Shown here: one piece after another, positions 42,703 through 50,548 of the stretch
Position numbering within the stretch: position 1 is the first letter of the stretch
Layout: each line of letters opens with the position of its first letter
DNA from: Dehalococcoidia bacterium
Lineage (GTDB): Bacteria > Chloroflexota > Dehalococcoidia > E44-bin15
DNA length: 64,000 nt
Direction: 5' to 3'
Assembly (NCBI GenBank): GCA_035528575.1
Contig: DATKYK010000034.1
Coordinates: forward strand, 1 to 64,000
Notes under the pieces: generated by a model
What the model was told of the DNA's origin: nothing
Seen by the model: only the letters and a program-made list of their open reading frames with translations
The model's database searches: none
Made by a program: the position numbers and the translations under genes

Positions 42703-43773
42703 CTAACGCTCCACGGTCCGGGCAAGCGACTTCCTTGCCGAATCTGGCTCCTGACACCGTCTGAGTGCCTCTTCCAGGGAGATGATCCGTCTATGGTATA
42801 GTTGCATTATCGCTTGATCTATCGTTTGCATGCCATAACGGGAGCTCGTCTGCATGGTGCTCCACATCTGGGAAGTCCTCGACTCCCGAATGAGGTTTCT
42901 TATGGCATCGTTGGCGACCATAACCTCCACGGCGACGGCACGCCCTCTGCCGTCAAGACGCGGAATCAGTGTTTGATATAGCACACCTTGCAGAACGGTG
43001 GAGAGCTGAACTCGCACCTGTTGCTGTTGGTAAGGGGGGAAGACGTCGATGACCCTGTCGATGGCTTGAGGGGCGCTGGGAGTGTGGAGCGTGGCGAGAA
43101 TAAGGTGTCCGGTTTCCGCAGCGGTTAACGCTATGGCGATGGTCTCCAGGTCCCGCATCTCTCCTACCAGGACAACATTGGGGTCCTGGCGCAGGGTGTG
43201 CTTAAGGGCGTTAGCGAAGCTCATGGTGTCGGTCCCAACCTCTCGTTGCGTGATTAAGCATTTATCGTTCTTATGGAGAAACTCGATAGGGTCTTCGATG
43301 GTGACAACACTTCGGCTCCTCAGGCTATTGAGATGCTTGATCATTGCGGCAAGGGTGGTCGATTTGCCACTACCTGCGGGGCCGGTGACCAGCACCAACC
43401 CGTGTTCCTTCAAGACCAGGTCTTTGCATACATCGGGCAGCCCTAGCTGCTCAATTTCGGGGAGATCTGTTTGAAGCATACGGAAGCAGAGACTAATGGT
43501 ACCCCTCTGTATGCAGGCATTGGCGCGGAAGCGTCCAACTTCCGAAATGCTATAGGCGAAGTCCAGTTCCCATTCCCGTTCAAATGTCACCCTTTGTTCC
43601 TCAGTGGTAGTATCTTTAAGGATCTGCTCCATGTCCTGGGCGGTTAGGCTTGGCAGACTATCGTTGGGAACTAGTTCACCGTCGACGCGTGCCACCGGCG
43701 GAACACCGGCAGTGAGATGAAGGTCTGACGCACCTCTTTCTACGGTATCCCGTAGCAAATCATCGATATGCAT
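42703..43773 (-). CDS. pilT: Twitching motility ATPase PilT
   Basis: A 356-residue hexameric ATPase of the PilT subfamily: N-terminal PAS-like domain, Walker A GPAGSGKST at residues 131-139, the Asp box, and the Walker B/His box region LVGEMRDLETIAIALTAAETGHLILATLHT. It powers retraction of type IV pili at the inner membrane. A prepilin gene lies about 9 kb away at 52272, but no PilB, PilC or secretin gene is in the window. Two tandem promoters lie upstream. Confidence 0.92.
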   Translation of the reverse strand: MHIDDLLRDTVERGASDLHLTAGVPPVARVDGELVPNDSLPSLTAQDMEQILKDTTTEEQRVTFEREWELDFAYSISEVGRFRANACIQRGTISLCFRMLQTDLPEIEQLGLPDVCKDLVLKEHGLVLVTGPAGSGKSTTLAAMIKHLNSLRSRSVVTIEDPIEFLHKNDKCLITQREVGTDTMSFANALKHTLRQDPNVVLVGEMRDLETIAIALTAAETGHLILATLHTPSAPQAIDRVIDVFPPYQQQQVRVQLSTVLQGVLYQTLIPRLDGRGRAVAVEVMVANDAIRNLIRESRTSQMWSTMQTSSRYGMQTIDQAIMQLYHRRIISLEEALRRCQEPDSARKSLARTVER

Positions 43774-43799
43774 GTTAGCTCTTTAACCTTGCTTGCATT

Positions 43800-43828
43800 A
43801 TCTTACTATATTGTGTTATATTTGTCAA
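43800..43828 (-). promoter_or_regulatory. pilT promoter P1
   Basis: On the minus strand TTGACA (43823-43828), 17 bases, TAAGAT (43800-43805), about 30 bases before the pilT start. Confidence 0.6.
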
Positions 43829-43862
43829 TATATATACATAGTATAATAAATAACATTATCTT

Positions 43863-43891
43863 ATTATGTATATTTCGGAGGTGTTTGTCAA
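43863..43891 (-). promoter_or_regulatory. pilT promoter P2
   Basis: On the minus strand TTGACA (43886-43891), 17 bases, CATAAT (43863-43868), directly after the rimI stop. The intervening DNA is very A+T-rich. Confidence 0.5.
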
Positions 43892-43895
43892 TACC

Positions 43896-44588
43896 TCAAC
43901 CAATATTTCGATCCAGAATGCGAGTTGCTGTTCTCCATCTCTCGGCATAGGCTCGCTTCAGTAGCTGGAACTGGCTCTGAAAGAGGGCAGAGGTGAGCGT
44001 GTCTGTGGTCATAATAACGGCATCCTCTCGATTATCGGTATAATAACCTATTCTAACCCCCCTTTTGGTGAAGCCGTATTTTTGGTAGAGTTCCTGGGCT
44101 GCTATATTGGAGAGGCGCACCTCCAGTGTTATCACCTCGGCCTGCCGTGTTAGGGCCAGATCGATTGCGGAAATAAGCAGCAGTTCGCCGATCCCCAGCC
44201 GTTGATATGCCTGTCGTACCCCTATAGTGGTGATATGAGCCTCCCCTGCCATGAGCCAGAAGCCAATGATGCCAACAACTAGTTGACTGGGAGGAGATGC
44301 CCCTGCTTTGTAAAAGAGGCGTCTTGCCCCTACCCGGGGGTGGTCGAGCGGGGAGCCGCGCTGCTCCCTTTTTCCCAATGGCGCAGCATGGTTCTCATTC
44401 TCACAAGCTACCAGGTAACGGGCTGGCCTGTTGAACAGGAGATCACTTCTGTAGGGTGGTGGAGGCCACTGAGTGGGGAAGCATTCCTGATCGATCTCGG
44501 TGGCCTGGGGAACATCGGCCAACCGCATTGGTCGTACTGTATAGCTCAAGGTATCCTCGTTAGGGTGATAGTGGATCAATGTTACCAT
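43896..44588 (-). CDS. rimI: GNAT acetyltransferase, RimI-like, with an internal insertion
   Basis: A 230-residue GNAT protein. The acetyl-CoA-binding motif VRQAYQRLGIGELLL and the C-terminal EVRLSNIAAQELYQKYGFTKRGVRIGYYTDNREDAVIM match RimI, the ribosomal protein S18 N-acetyltransferase. RimI is usually about 150 residues long. The excess includes an insertion of roughly 37 residues (about 65-101, DNA 44286-44396) between the early strands, rich in Arg, Gly and Pro, whose DNA carries GCCCCTAC and GCGCAGCATG pieces like the 27714 palindrome. The reading frame stays open, so the protein may still be made. There is also a C-terminal extension of about 35 residues. Confidence 0.75.
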   Translation of the reverse strand: MVTLIHYHPNEDTLSYTVRPMRLADVPQATEIDQECFPTQWPPPPYRSDLLFNRPARYLVACENENHAAPLGKREQRGSPLDHPRVGARRLFYKAGASPPSQLVVGIIGFWLMAGEAHITTIGVRQAYQRLGIGELLLISAIDLALTRQAEVITLEVRLSNIAAQELYQKYGFTKRGVRIGYYTDNREDAVIMTTDTLTSALFQSQFQLLKRAYAERWRTATRILDRNIG

Positions 44589-44729
44589 ATTGTGCTACCT
44601 GCCGCTATCTTTTTACGCTCCTTCTGATGTCAACTTGACAAACTGGGTGTATATCGGCAGTATATATCATGCAAGTCTACCGAATGCAAATTCAGTCGAA
44701 TTTCTAAGTTAAAAGTGAGGACCTGGGCT

Positions 44730-45197
44730 ATGCAAGATATGAGTGATGAGAACCAGAGACTACAGGGAGCGATGGGCCTTCTAACAAGGTATCATCCCTT
44801 CCATGAACTCTTGGGCATGACGGTTGAGCCGCTGGACACTGACAGTATATGCATCAAACTTGCAATGCGAGATGAACTGTGCGGATATCCAGGGCAAGGT
44901 ATTCTATATGGAGGGGTTATCGCGGCCGTGATAGATATTATTGGGGGCATTATAGTTGCCTGGAGTGTATTAAAGGATATCAAAGAACAAACCGTGCAAG
45001 AACAGGTGAAAAGACTGAAAAACATGAGTACCGTTGACCTGCGCATTGACTATCTGCGACCAGGTAAAGGCAAGATTTTCACGGCAACCGCTTCCGTCCT
45101 ACGAACTGGCAAAAAGTTAGCAGTCACACGTATGGAATTGTGCAATGAGGAAAAGCATCTTATTGCAGTCGGTACAGGAACATATACAGTTAGTTAG
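44730..45197 (+). CDS. PaaI-type hotdog thioesterase
   Basis: A 155-residue hotdog-fold protein with the PaaI/YdiI pattern: HPFHELLGMTVEPLD, then GYPGQGILYGGVIAAVIDIIGG (central helix and catalytic region), and VDLRIDYLRPGKGKIFTATASVLRTGKKL. Such enzymes hydrolyse acyl-CoA thioesters. ATG 44730 is chosen, with GAGG about nine bases before it; the GTG at 44715 is less well placed. The final TAG uses the first base of the MITE inserted right behind the gene. Confidence 0.82.
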   Translation: MQDMSDENQRLQGAMGLLTRYHPFHELLGMTVEPLDTDSICIKLAMRDELCGYPGQGILYGGVIAAVIDIIGGIIVAWSVLKDIKEQTVQEQVKRLKNMSTVDLRIDYLRPGKGKIFTATASVLRTGKKLAVTRMELCNEEKHLIAVGTGTYTVS

Positions 45198-45318
45198 AGA
45201 CCGCTAAAAAAGAGGTGCAGGATACTTCCTGCCGGGGGTCTGGGGGTGTCCCCCAGCTTTAAAAAGTCCCCCAAGATTGGGGGATTAGGGGGTTGATTGA
45301 GACTATTCCATCTGTCTC
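45197..45318 (+). mobile_element. MITE-like repeat, copy 3 (122 bp)
   Basis: Nearly identical to copy 1 in its internal part. Left end GAGACCGCTAAAAAAG. The right end has two altered bases in the inverted repeat (CCATCTGTCTC). It is flanked by AGTTA on both sides (45192-45196 and 45319-45323), a five-base target duplication. The element begins inside the stop codon of the thioesterase gene. The following 45324-45580 stretch holds nothing I can identify. Confidence 0.85.
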
Positions 45319-45580
45319 AGTTAATATGCTACGTCTCGTATAGCTTGCCGCCATTAGGTTGACTCTTACTTTAAGTTTTATAACCGCATCACGTACGTAC
45401 ACCCATTCACTATGCAATCTACCTCAGTTCTGCCTTCACTACAAAAAGCATGCTAGTCCCTATGTGACGGTCATGCATATGGTGATAAATGCGAGATAGA
45501 TATCCGAACACGGGAGCTTCTTGGGGTGAGATGCCCTGGCGGGCATTTCTCTGCAAACTACCGAGAGGAGACGTAGGCGA

Positions 45581-45988
45581 ATGATGTTACGGGCGCATCA
45601 TCTGATTTGCCTCCTTGGCTTCAGGGGGCTGGGCTATTCCCCCGAGTTTCTGCAAGATATGATTAAAATAGTATTTAAGCTCCTCTCATGTCCAGAGACC
45701 CTGATCGAGGTAATCAGTGAGCCCGATGATATCTGTACCCCCTGCCCTTTCCTCAAGGATGGGGGCTGCCGTGAAGAAGGTCCTCAATCGGAAGAGATGG
45801 TAAAGAAGCGGGACCGCGCTGTTATGATGAGGTTGGGGTTGGTATCGGGTGATAAAGTAACCTGGTCCGCTGTTGAGCAGAGGATTCGCTCCTCTATAAG
45901 CCGCCGGGATTTGGAGCAGATATGCCAGGACTGCCAGTGGCTGCCCCTGGGCTACTGCGTGGCTGGCCTTGAGAGGTTGAGGGAGTAA
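45581..45988 (+). CDS. DUF1284 protein, Cys-rich
   Basis: A 135-residue protein matching DUF1284: start LRAHHLICLLGFRGLGYSPEF, then Cys pairs in ICTPCPFLKDGGC and a C-terminal ICQDCQWLPLGYC. The Cys spacing suggests an Fe-S cluster or zinc site. The family is found mostly in anaerobes and has no proven function. The start could be either of two adjacent Met codons beginning at 45581, after GAGAGGAG. Confidence 0.75.
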   Translation: MMLRAHHLICLLGFRGLGYSPEFLQDMIKIVFKLLSCPETLIEVISEPDDICTPCPFLKDGGCREEGPQSEEMVKKRDRAVMMRLGLVSGDKVTWSAVEQRIRSSISRRDLEQICQDCQWLPLGYCVAGLERLRE

Positions 45989-46257
45989 TATTCAATATCG
46001 AGATAGGTCGGCGATTTTGGAGTAGAAATAAAGCTGAGAGAGGCGATTTGATCTGGAGGTGAAGATTGCGTGGAGCAGTTTAAGCGAATCTGAGAATAAA
46101 GCTGAGCGAAAATTAAAAGGCCTCGGATAATTAAATGCTTGAAGCTAGAAAAACGGTAGTCACTCTGGATGAAAAGTAACCTTTTGGGACTTCAGAGGAA
46201 CATTATCAAAGCTGCCGTTACTGCGAATATGTTAGAAGGCTGAGGGGTTTAACCGCC

Positions 46258-46809
46258 CTAAACCTTTACTCCCATTACCGCGTTAAGAACCTCAAGGATT
46301 TCGGGTACCTGAAAGGGCTTCCTGATGAAATACATAGGTCCAAGCGCCATAGCCTCCAGGGCTATGGGGTAGTCGCCATATCCCGTAATAACAGCCACGA
46401 CTGTTCTCCCGTTCTTGGCCTTTATCTCCCGTAGTACCTCCAATCCACTCATATTAGGCAACACCAGGTCAAGGAATATCAGGTCGAATCGCTTCCTATT
46501 TATCTCCTCCAGGGCCCTCTCGCCCGTTTCACAGCAGGTAACCTTGTGACCCTGCCCTACAACAACATCTTCAATAAGTTGCAGAATTTTAACATCATCG
46601 TCAACGACGAGTACTCCTTCCCCATCCCCTCGCCACATGCTGAGAAAATTATCGATGTCCTCAGGTCGAAACCTCCTGTCGCCACGGGGGCCAACGTGAT
46701 AGCTTTTTATAAGCCCTTTATCCCCCCATTGCCTCACCGTATTTGGGTGCACATTAAGTATAGCGGCTACCTCTTTCACCTTGATCATCCTTACTGGATT
46801 CCCGTTCAT
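46258..46809 (-). CDS. HTH-REC regulator (excisionase-type helix-turn-helix fused to receiver)
   Basis: A 183-residue protein with the DNA-binding part first: residues 8-58 are a MerR/excisionase-type winged helix (KVKEVAAILNVHPNTVRQWGDKGLI, then GDRRFRPEDIDNFL). A receiver domain follows, with the acidic pocket Asp70-72, phospho-acceptor Asp114 (IFLDLVLPN), Thr142 and Lys164 (RKPF). Common response regulators have the receiver first, so the order is reversed. No histidine kinase gene is in the window. ATG 46809 follows GTGGGAG. It may control the surface-protein island on the other strand. Confidence 0.85.
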   Translation of the reverse strand: MNGNPVRMIKVKEVAAILNVHPNTVRQWGDKGLIKSYHVGPRGDRRFRPEDIDNFLSMWRGDGEGVLVVDDDVKILQLIEDVVVGQGHKVTCCETGERALEEINRKRFDLIFLDLVLPNMSGLEVLREIKAKNGRTVVAVITGYGDYPIALEAMALGPMYFIRKPFQVPEILEVLNAVMGVKV

Positions 46810-46881
46810 TTTCTTGACTCCCACTCCCTATTAATTAGCGTTAATAAATGGTAACTGTTAAGAGGATATGCTAAGATATTT

Positions 46882-46910
46882 ATAATAATGTAATTTTGTG
46901 CAAAAGTCAA
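46882..46910 (-). promoter_or_regulatory. Promoter for the HTH-REC regulator
   Basis: On the minus strand TTGACT (46905-46910), 17 bases, TATTAT (46882-46887), about 75 bases before the gene. Confidence 0.65.
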
Positions 46911-47053
46911 GTCCGAAATGTTAGGTGATTAAGATAGCATCTAATTCCCTACGTAATGGGTGGGGAGGTGAAAAAAAAGGAGGTGTGGACTAGCTCGCAT
47001 CCAGGCAATTCGCATTATTAGGACCTGACAGCCTGTTGCCGTGCATTATGATA

Positions 47054-47067
47054 TTGACGTGTGTCAA
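47054..47067. promoter_or_regulatory. Small palindrome TTGAC-N4-GTCAA
   Basis: TTGAC (47054-47058), GTGT, GTCAA (47063-47067). It is a possible regulator site in the gene-free region between the HTH-REC gene and the surface-protein island. Confidence 0.3.
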
Positions 47068-47076
47068 AACGTCCCT

Positions 47077-47180
47077 CCCCACAAGGATACATACGCTCCC
47101 TACAAAAAACCACTTATTTGTAAGGGAATTCCCCACACAAATAAATACATACTTTCCCCACAAAAAATACATACTTTCCC
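47077..47180 (+). repeat. Three imperfect repeats of CCCCACAA...ATACATACTTTCC
   Basis: Copies start at 47077, 47131 and 47156; each runs CCCCACA, an A-rich stretch, ATACATAC, then a pyrimidine tail with CCC. Spacing is irregular, 54 and 25 bases. They sit 330 to 430 bases before the CFI-box gene and may be binding sites for a regulator. Confidence 0.5.
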
Positions 47181-47248
47181 GACAGACAAATGGCGCATCT
47201 TGTGTTAGCATGAAATTGAGCGTTTCGCCAGGGGCGCTTCCTGCAGAT

Positions 47249-47387
47249 AGGCAAAACTGGGGATTCACACAAAAAAAAGAATATCGGCTCAGGGAAGTGT
47301 GATGGCCTATGGTGATTCTGTGGTTTTGCCTAAAAAAAGAACCTTTAAGCGGGGTGTAGAAGCCCGTAGCTTAAGGTTTTTTATTTT
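47249..47387 (+). ncRNA. Structured leader with terminator before the CFI-box gene
   Basis: AGGCAAAAC (47249-47257) pairs with GTTTTGCCT (47323-47331), enclosing about 65 bases. Directly after it comes a strong intrinsic terminator: AACCTTTAAGC (47340-47350) with GCTTAAGGTT (47369-47378), inner GGG/CCC, and a T run to 47387. The layout resembles a leader that folds and then terminates, but no known riboswitch class fits. It could equally be a small RNA with its own terminator. Confidence 0.45.
47340..47387 (+). terminator. Intrinsic terminator in the CFI-box leader
   Basis: A stem of 10 pairs with one bulged T (47340-47350 with 47369-47378), GGG/CCC inside, then TTTTTTATTTT. Confidence 0.75.
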
Positions 47388-47508
47388 CAAGCTCCGCTTC
47401 ACCATCGTTATCTGCCTCATGGACAATATTTTAGGCAAAGATAATCAGCTAAATTCAGCGGGTTAGAGTAGAGTCGGTTAGGTTTCAAAGTAGAATGGGA
47501 GTGAAGAA

Positions 47509-48336
47509 GTGAAAGCGAGGATAGTTTATGTGGCACTGGCCCTGGTGCTGGTCTTATCGCTGGCAGCGGCGGTAGCAGTATCTGTGGTCAGCGCCCAGAG
47601 TCCAGTGGACTATGTGGACATCGGCGACACAACAAGCGAAGCAGGCCATAACCTGCAAGGATGGGGTCCTATAGAACCTGCGACAAGTGGAGGGGGTTAC
47701 GGTGGGATCGACGACTGCCGCTGCACGGTGAATGGCTCGGAGTGTAGTAACCCTGAACTGTTCTGGGGATCATTAACCCTAGACACCGGCACAGGAATGA
47801 CCGCTACAGAACTGCTGCTGAGCGTGCTTGACGGAAGTGGCAACGACAGTTTCGAGGTGTATGTGAACTCTCATCTAGTCAAGACCTATACCGATCCGGA
47901 CCCTATAATTGACCCTGAGACATGGTACACCCACAATATCAGCATATCCGATCTGAATTTGAGCGGAAGCATAACGGTGAAGGTAGACTGTACAGCATCG
48001 GCGTGGAGTGGTTGCCCCACTTACGGCCAGCTAGCCGTTGACTGGGCTGAGCTCTATGCCGAGACTACCCCTGAGGGAGAAGGGCCCTGCTTCATCGCCA
48101 CTGCTGCCTATGGCACAGCGAGTGCTTCGGAGATCGATGTGCTACGGGCCTTCAGGGATGAGGTGCTGCTGGAAAGCAAAGTGGGCTCTCAACTTGTGGA
48201 GTGGTACTACCAGACCAGCCCTCCGGTAGCGGACTTCATATCGGAGCACGAGGGGTTAAGGACTCTGGTAAGGGAGCTCCTGGTTGACCCGGTTGCTTCG
48301 TTAGTCGAAGCCACGGAGGTTCTCTGGGGAGATTAG
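47509..48336 (+). CDS. Secreted protein with CFI-box C-terminal domain
   Basis: A 275-residue exported protein. A signal peptide covers residues 1-29 (hydrophobic stretch ALALVLVLSLAAAVAVSVV, cleavage near SAQ). The middle is a beta-rich domain with paired Cys. From Cys194 it has the CFI-box C-terminal domain (CFIATAAYGTASASEIDVLRAFRD, then SPPVADFI), which recurs at the C-terminus of many unrelated secreted proteins and probably serves in surface attachment or processing. GTG 47509 follows GGGAG. It opens the surface-protein island and is preceded by a structured leader. Confidence 0.75.
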   Translation: MKARIVYVALALVLVLSLAAAVAVSVVSAQSPVDYVDIGDTTSEAGHNLQGWGPIEPATSGGGYGGIDDCRCTVNGSECSNPELFWGSLTLDTGTGMTATELLLSVLDGSGNDSFEVYVNSHLVKTYTDPDPIIDPETWYTHNISISDLNLSGSITVKVDCTASAWSGCPTYGQLAVDWAELYAETTPEGEGPCFIATAAYGTASASEIDVLRAFRDEVLLESKVGSQLVEWYYQTSPPVADFISEHEGLRTLVRELLVDPVASLVEATEVLWGD

Positions 48337-48588
48337 GACGCCAGCCTTACCAGCAAATTGTGTAGGAAACCGAAACTAAATGAGCGATAATGCAGGTTGA
48401 CAATAAAGGTAGCTTGTATCAAGATGATGTGGGGAGATATTTTCGTAAATAGTTGATGAAGTTAATGATGGCGCATATTGTTTGTTGATTAGCTTAGGCT
48501 AAATAAGAGGTTGTTTGAGGGTTGGTTTTCACTTAGGAGATGCAGGGGGGGAGATAATTCTTAGTTAATAATAATATAAATATAAAAT

Positions 48589-48742
48589 AGCCCCGAATGA
48601 GTGTTGGCTCACCGGGGCAAAGGCATCAGGCACGCACAGCACCTATACGCCCATTTGTTATTCTAACAAAAATAGCTAGAAAAGTCAAATGGATTGAGCC
48701 GGCCGTGCCGCCTGATGCGGGGTACAGCCGGCTCTTTATTTT
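48589..48742 (+). ncRNA. Candidate cis-regulatory RNA with terminator and competing pairings
   Basis: A GCCCCG/CGGGGC hairpin opens the region (48589-48618, with TGAG/CTCA inside). GCATCAGGCACG (48623-48634) can pair with the CGTG-CCG-CCTGATGC segment at 48704-48718, enclosing CCATTTG/CAAATGG. That segment is also the loop of an intrinsic terminator, GAGCCGGC (48696-48703) with GCCGGCTC (48727-48734), followed by TTTATTTT. The loop-to-upstream pairing could control termination. No known riboswitch family was recognised. It lies about 270 bases before the TasA-like gene. The flanking 48337-48588 stretch is A+T-rich and otherwise empty. Confidence 0.5.
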
Positions 48743-48850
48743 GAGCTTTTCGAACCTTTCAAACTTAATAATAGATAGTTAACAAAGGCTGATATGTCCT
48801 GCCCGGCAGGAAGCATGACTCACCCTTAATTGATAGGGTTGCTCTCTGTG

Positions 48851-48976
48851 ACGGGGGTCGATGAGGGCGATAGAACGAAAACTGAATAGAAGTGAAGAAG
48901 CCGAAGATTCCTGCCCGTGAGGAGCGTCACGTGGCTGTTGGATGAGGTGACGCATACGGTACGGGGGTCGATGAGG
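48851..48976 (+). repeat. 16-bp direct repeat 110 bases apart in the TasA-like gene leader
   Basis: ACGGGGGTCGATGAGG occurs at 48851-48866 and 48961-48976. Between them, GCGTCAC and GTGACGC form an inverted repeat. Position just before the gene suggests a regulatory or RNA role. Confidence 0.5.
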
Positions 48977-49009
48977 AAGAGGCTAAAATAAAAAAGGAGA
49001 AAAAGAAAG

Positions 49010-49687
49010 ATGAAAAAGATTCTAATTAGCGTGATGGTGATTGCCGTGGCTGTTGCCATTGTTGCCGGTGGCACCATGGCCTACTTCAGCGACACCGAGA
49101 AGAGCACCGGCAACGTCATGACCGCCGGAACTTTGAACATGACGATAGCCGATAACAATGAAGGTTGGAATAATGGTGTTCCTGTTACTGCATCATGGCA
49201 GTCACCAAGTGGCTGGGCACCAGGAGAGACTTTTACTACTGGCGTAATTAGCTTGCGTAATGTAGGAAGTATCCCCATTAACTACCTGTTCACCACCTAC
49301 TACAATTACAGCTACACTGTTGCTGACCTAGCTAAAGTAATAGAGGTTGTGGAGTATAATGAGTACATACCCGGGTATGGTTGGATAGACAGTATGCAAC
49401 CAACCCAGGATCTATGGAAGCTGGTGGGTGATAACCTGCAACCGTTGACACTCAAGGAGCTGATACTCGCTTCGTGGGTGGGAGACACCACTTGGGTAGA
49501 CTACTGCACTGGTGATGGCTATGATGTGGTACCCGCGGGCAACCCTGCTATACCGGTAGGCGGAACTTACCAGATTTACCTAGTGCTCAAATTCGCGGAT
49601 GCTGCTGGAAATAGTTATCAAGGAGCTTCGTGCTCGTTTGATATCGAGTTCGAGGGGGTCCAAGATAATGTAAGTCAGAAGCATTAA
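49010..49687 (+). CDS. TasA/camelysin-like secreted protein with SipW-type signal
   Basis: A 225-residue exported protein. The N-terminus has the SipW-dependent signal pattern: Lys pair, hydrophobic stretch VMVIAVAVAIVAGGTMA, then AYFSDTEKSTGN. The mature part is beta-rich, with the TasA/camelysin-like pattern ISLRNVGSIPINYLF and a strand-rich end (GGTYQIYLVLKF). In Bacillus such proteins form matrix fibres after cleavage by the ER-type signal peptidase SipW, which is encoded here at 50549. ATG 49010 follows AAGGAG. Confidence 0.85.
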   Translation: MKKILISVMVIAVAVAIVAGGTMAYFSDTEKSTGNVMTAGTLNMTIADNNEGWNNGVPVTASWQSPSGWAPGETFTTGVISLRNVGSIPINYLFTTYYNYSYTVADLAKVIEVVEYNEYIPGYGWIDSMQPTQDLWKLVGDNLQPLTLKELILASWVGDTTWVDYCTGDGYDVVPAGNPAIPVGGTYQIYLVLKFADAAGNSYQGASCSFDIEFEGVQDNVSQKH

Positions 49688-49784
49688 CCAGTAACCCAAC
49701 CCTAACCGGTCAGCAGAGGTAGGGCAGGGCAACCTCCCTGTCCTGCCTACTCTCCCTAGACACTAGAAAGGAGGGTCAGTCAAT

Positions 49785-50406
49785 ATGGAGAAGTTTCTGC
49801 TGAGAAAGCTTCTGCTTTCAATGCTGGCTGCCTTTCTGGTGATAGGGTTGGTAGGAACCGGCACCTTTGCCTGATTTCAGGACACCGAGACCAGCACGGG
49901 AAACACTTTCACTGCTGGAACCCTTGACCTGAAGTTGAAGGACAACAGTGAGCCCTGGGGGGACGGCGTCACTGCAACCTGGACGATGTCGAACATGAAG
50001 CCGGGAGACGAGCTCACAGGCACAGTAGAGGAACTCGGCCTGAATAACGTGGGCTCGGTACCGGCAAGCACGTTGGACATCACGGTGATTAACACCGTCA
50101 TCGACCCTCTTGGCCCGGAGTCGGACACGGAAGAGGGCACCACCGACATGGACTGGTTCATGCAGGTAACGTGGATGGAATACGAAGATGGCGCTGGCGT
50201 AATCAACTGTTTGCTCCTCTTCGAGGATGTCAAGAGTAACGGGTGGAAAGACCTGGACGACTTGGAGAAGGATCCCATCATCGGGCCTACCGGCCCCGGT
50301 TGGCACCGGACGCTTCCAGCTGGGTCTAAAGTTCCACCCAACCGCCGACAACGACTATCAGGGTGATCAGTTGGTCAGCGACTTCGTATTCACTCTGAAC
50401 CAGTGA
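49785..50406 (+). pseudogene. TasA/camelysin-like gene with in-frame TGA and a frameshift
   Basis: From ATG 49785 (AAAGGAGGG upstream) a signal-like start runs to GTGTFA, then TGA at 49872-49874 where the family has Tyr (A-YFSDTE), and continues FQDTETSTGNTFTAGTLDL. Near 50297 a frameshift is needed to reach RFQLGLKFHPTADNDYQGD and the normal family end FVFTLNQ with stop at 50404. Everything else is well kept, so inactivation looks recent. TGA recoding is unlikely, because other genes here end in TGA and the second lesion is independent. It is a paralogue of the 49010 gene. Confidence 0.75.
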
Positions 50407-50451
50407 ACCAGTAGAGTAGCCAGTAAGTTATGCTGCAACGGCATCTTGATT

Positions 50452-50481
50452 GGGTGCCCCCCGATTTATCGGGGGGCACCC
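50452..50481. terminator. Strong hairpin before the signal peptidase gene
   Basis: GGGTGCCCCCCGA (50452-50464) and its exact complement (50469-50481) form a 13-pair stem with loop TTTA. No long T run follows, so it may attenuate rather than fully stop transcription into sipW. Confidence 0.55.
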
Positions 50482-50548
50482 GTAGTGGGGTATTATTGAA
50501 GGAATCTTCATAATTTGTTATTCGAACAGCGACAAGGTAGAAGGGTAA

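Noticed and set aside
47077-47180. CRISPR-like short repeats
   Set aside because: Only three imperfect copies with irregular spacing and no cas genes.
49872-49874. TGA read as selenocysteine or a reassigned codon
   Set aside because: The position is Tyr in paralogues, other genes end in TGA, and an independent frameshift lies downstream.
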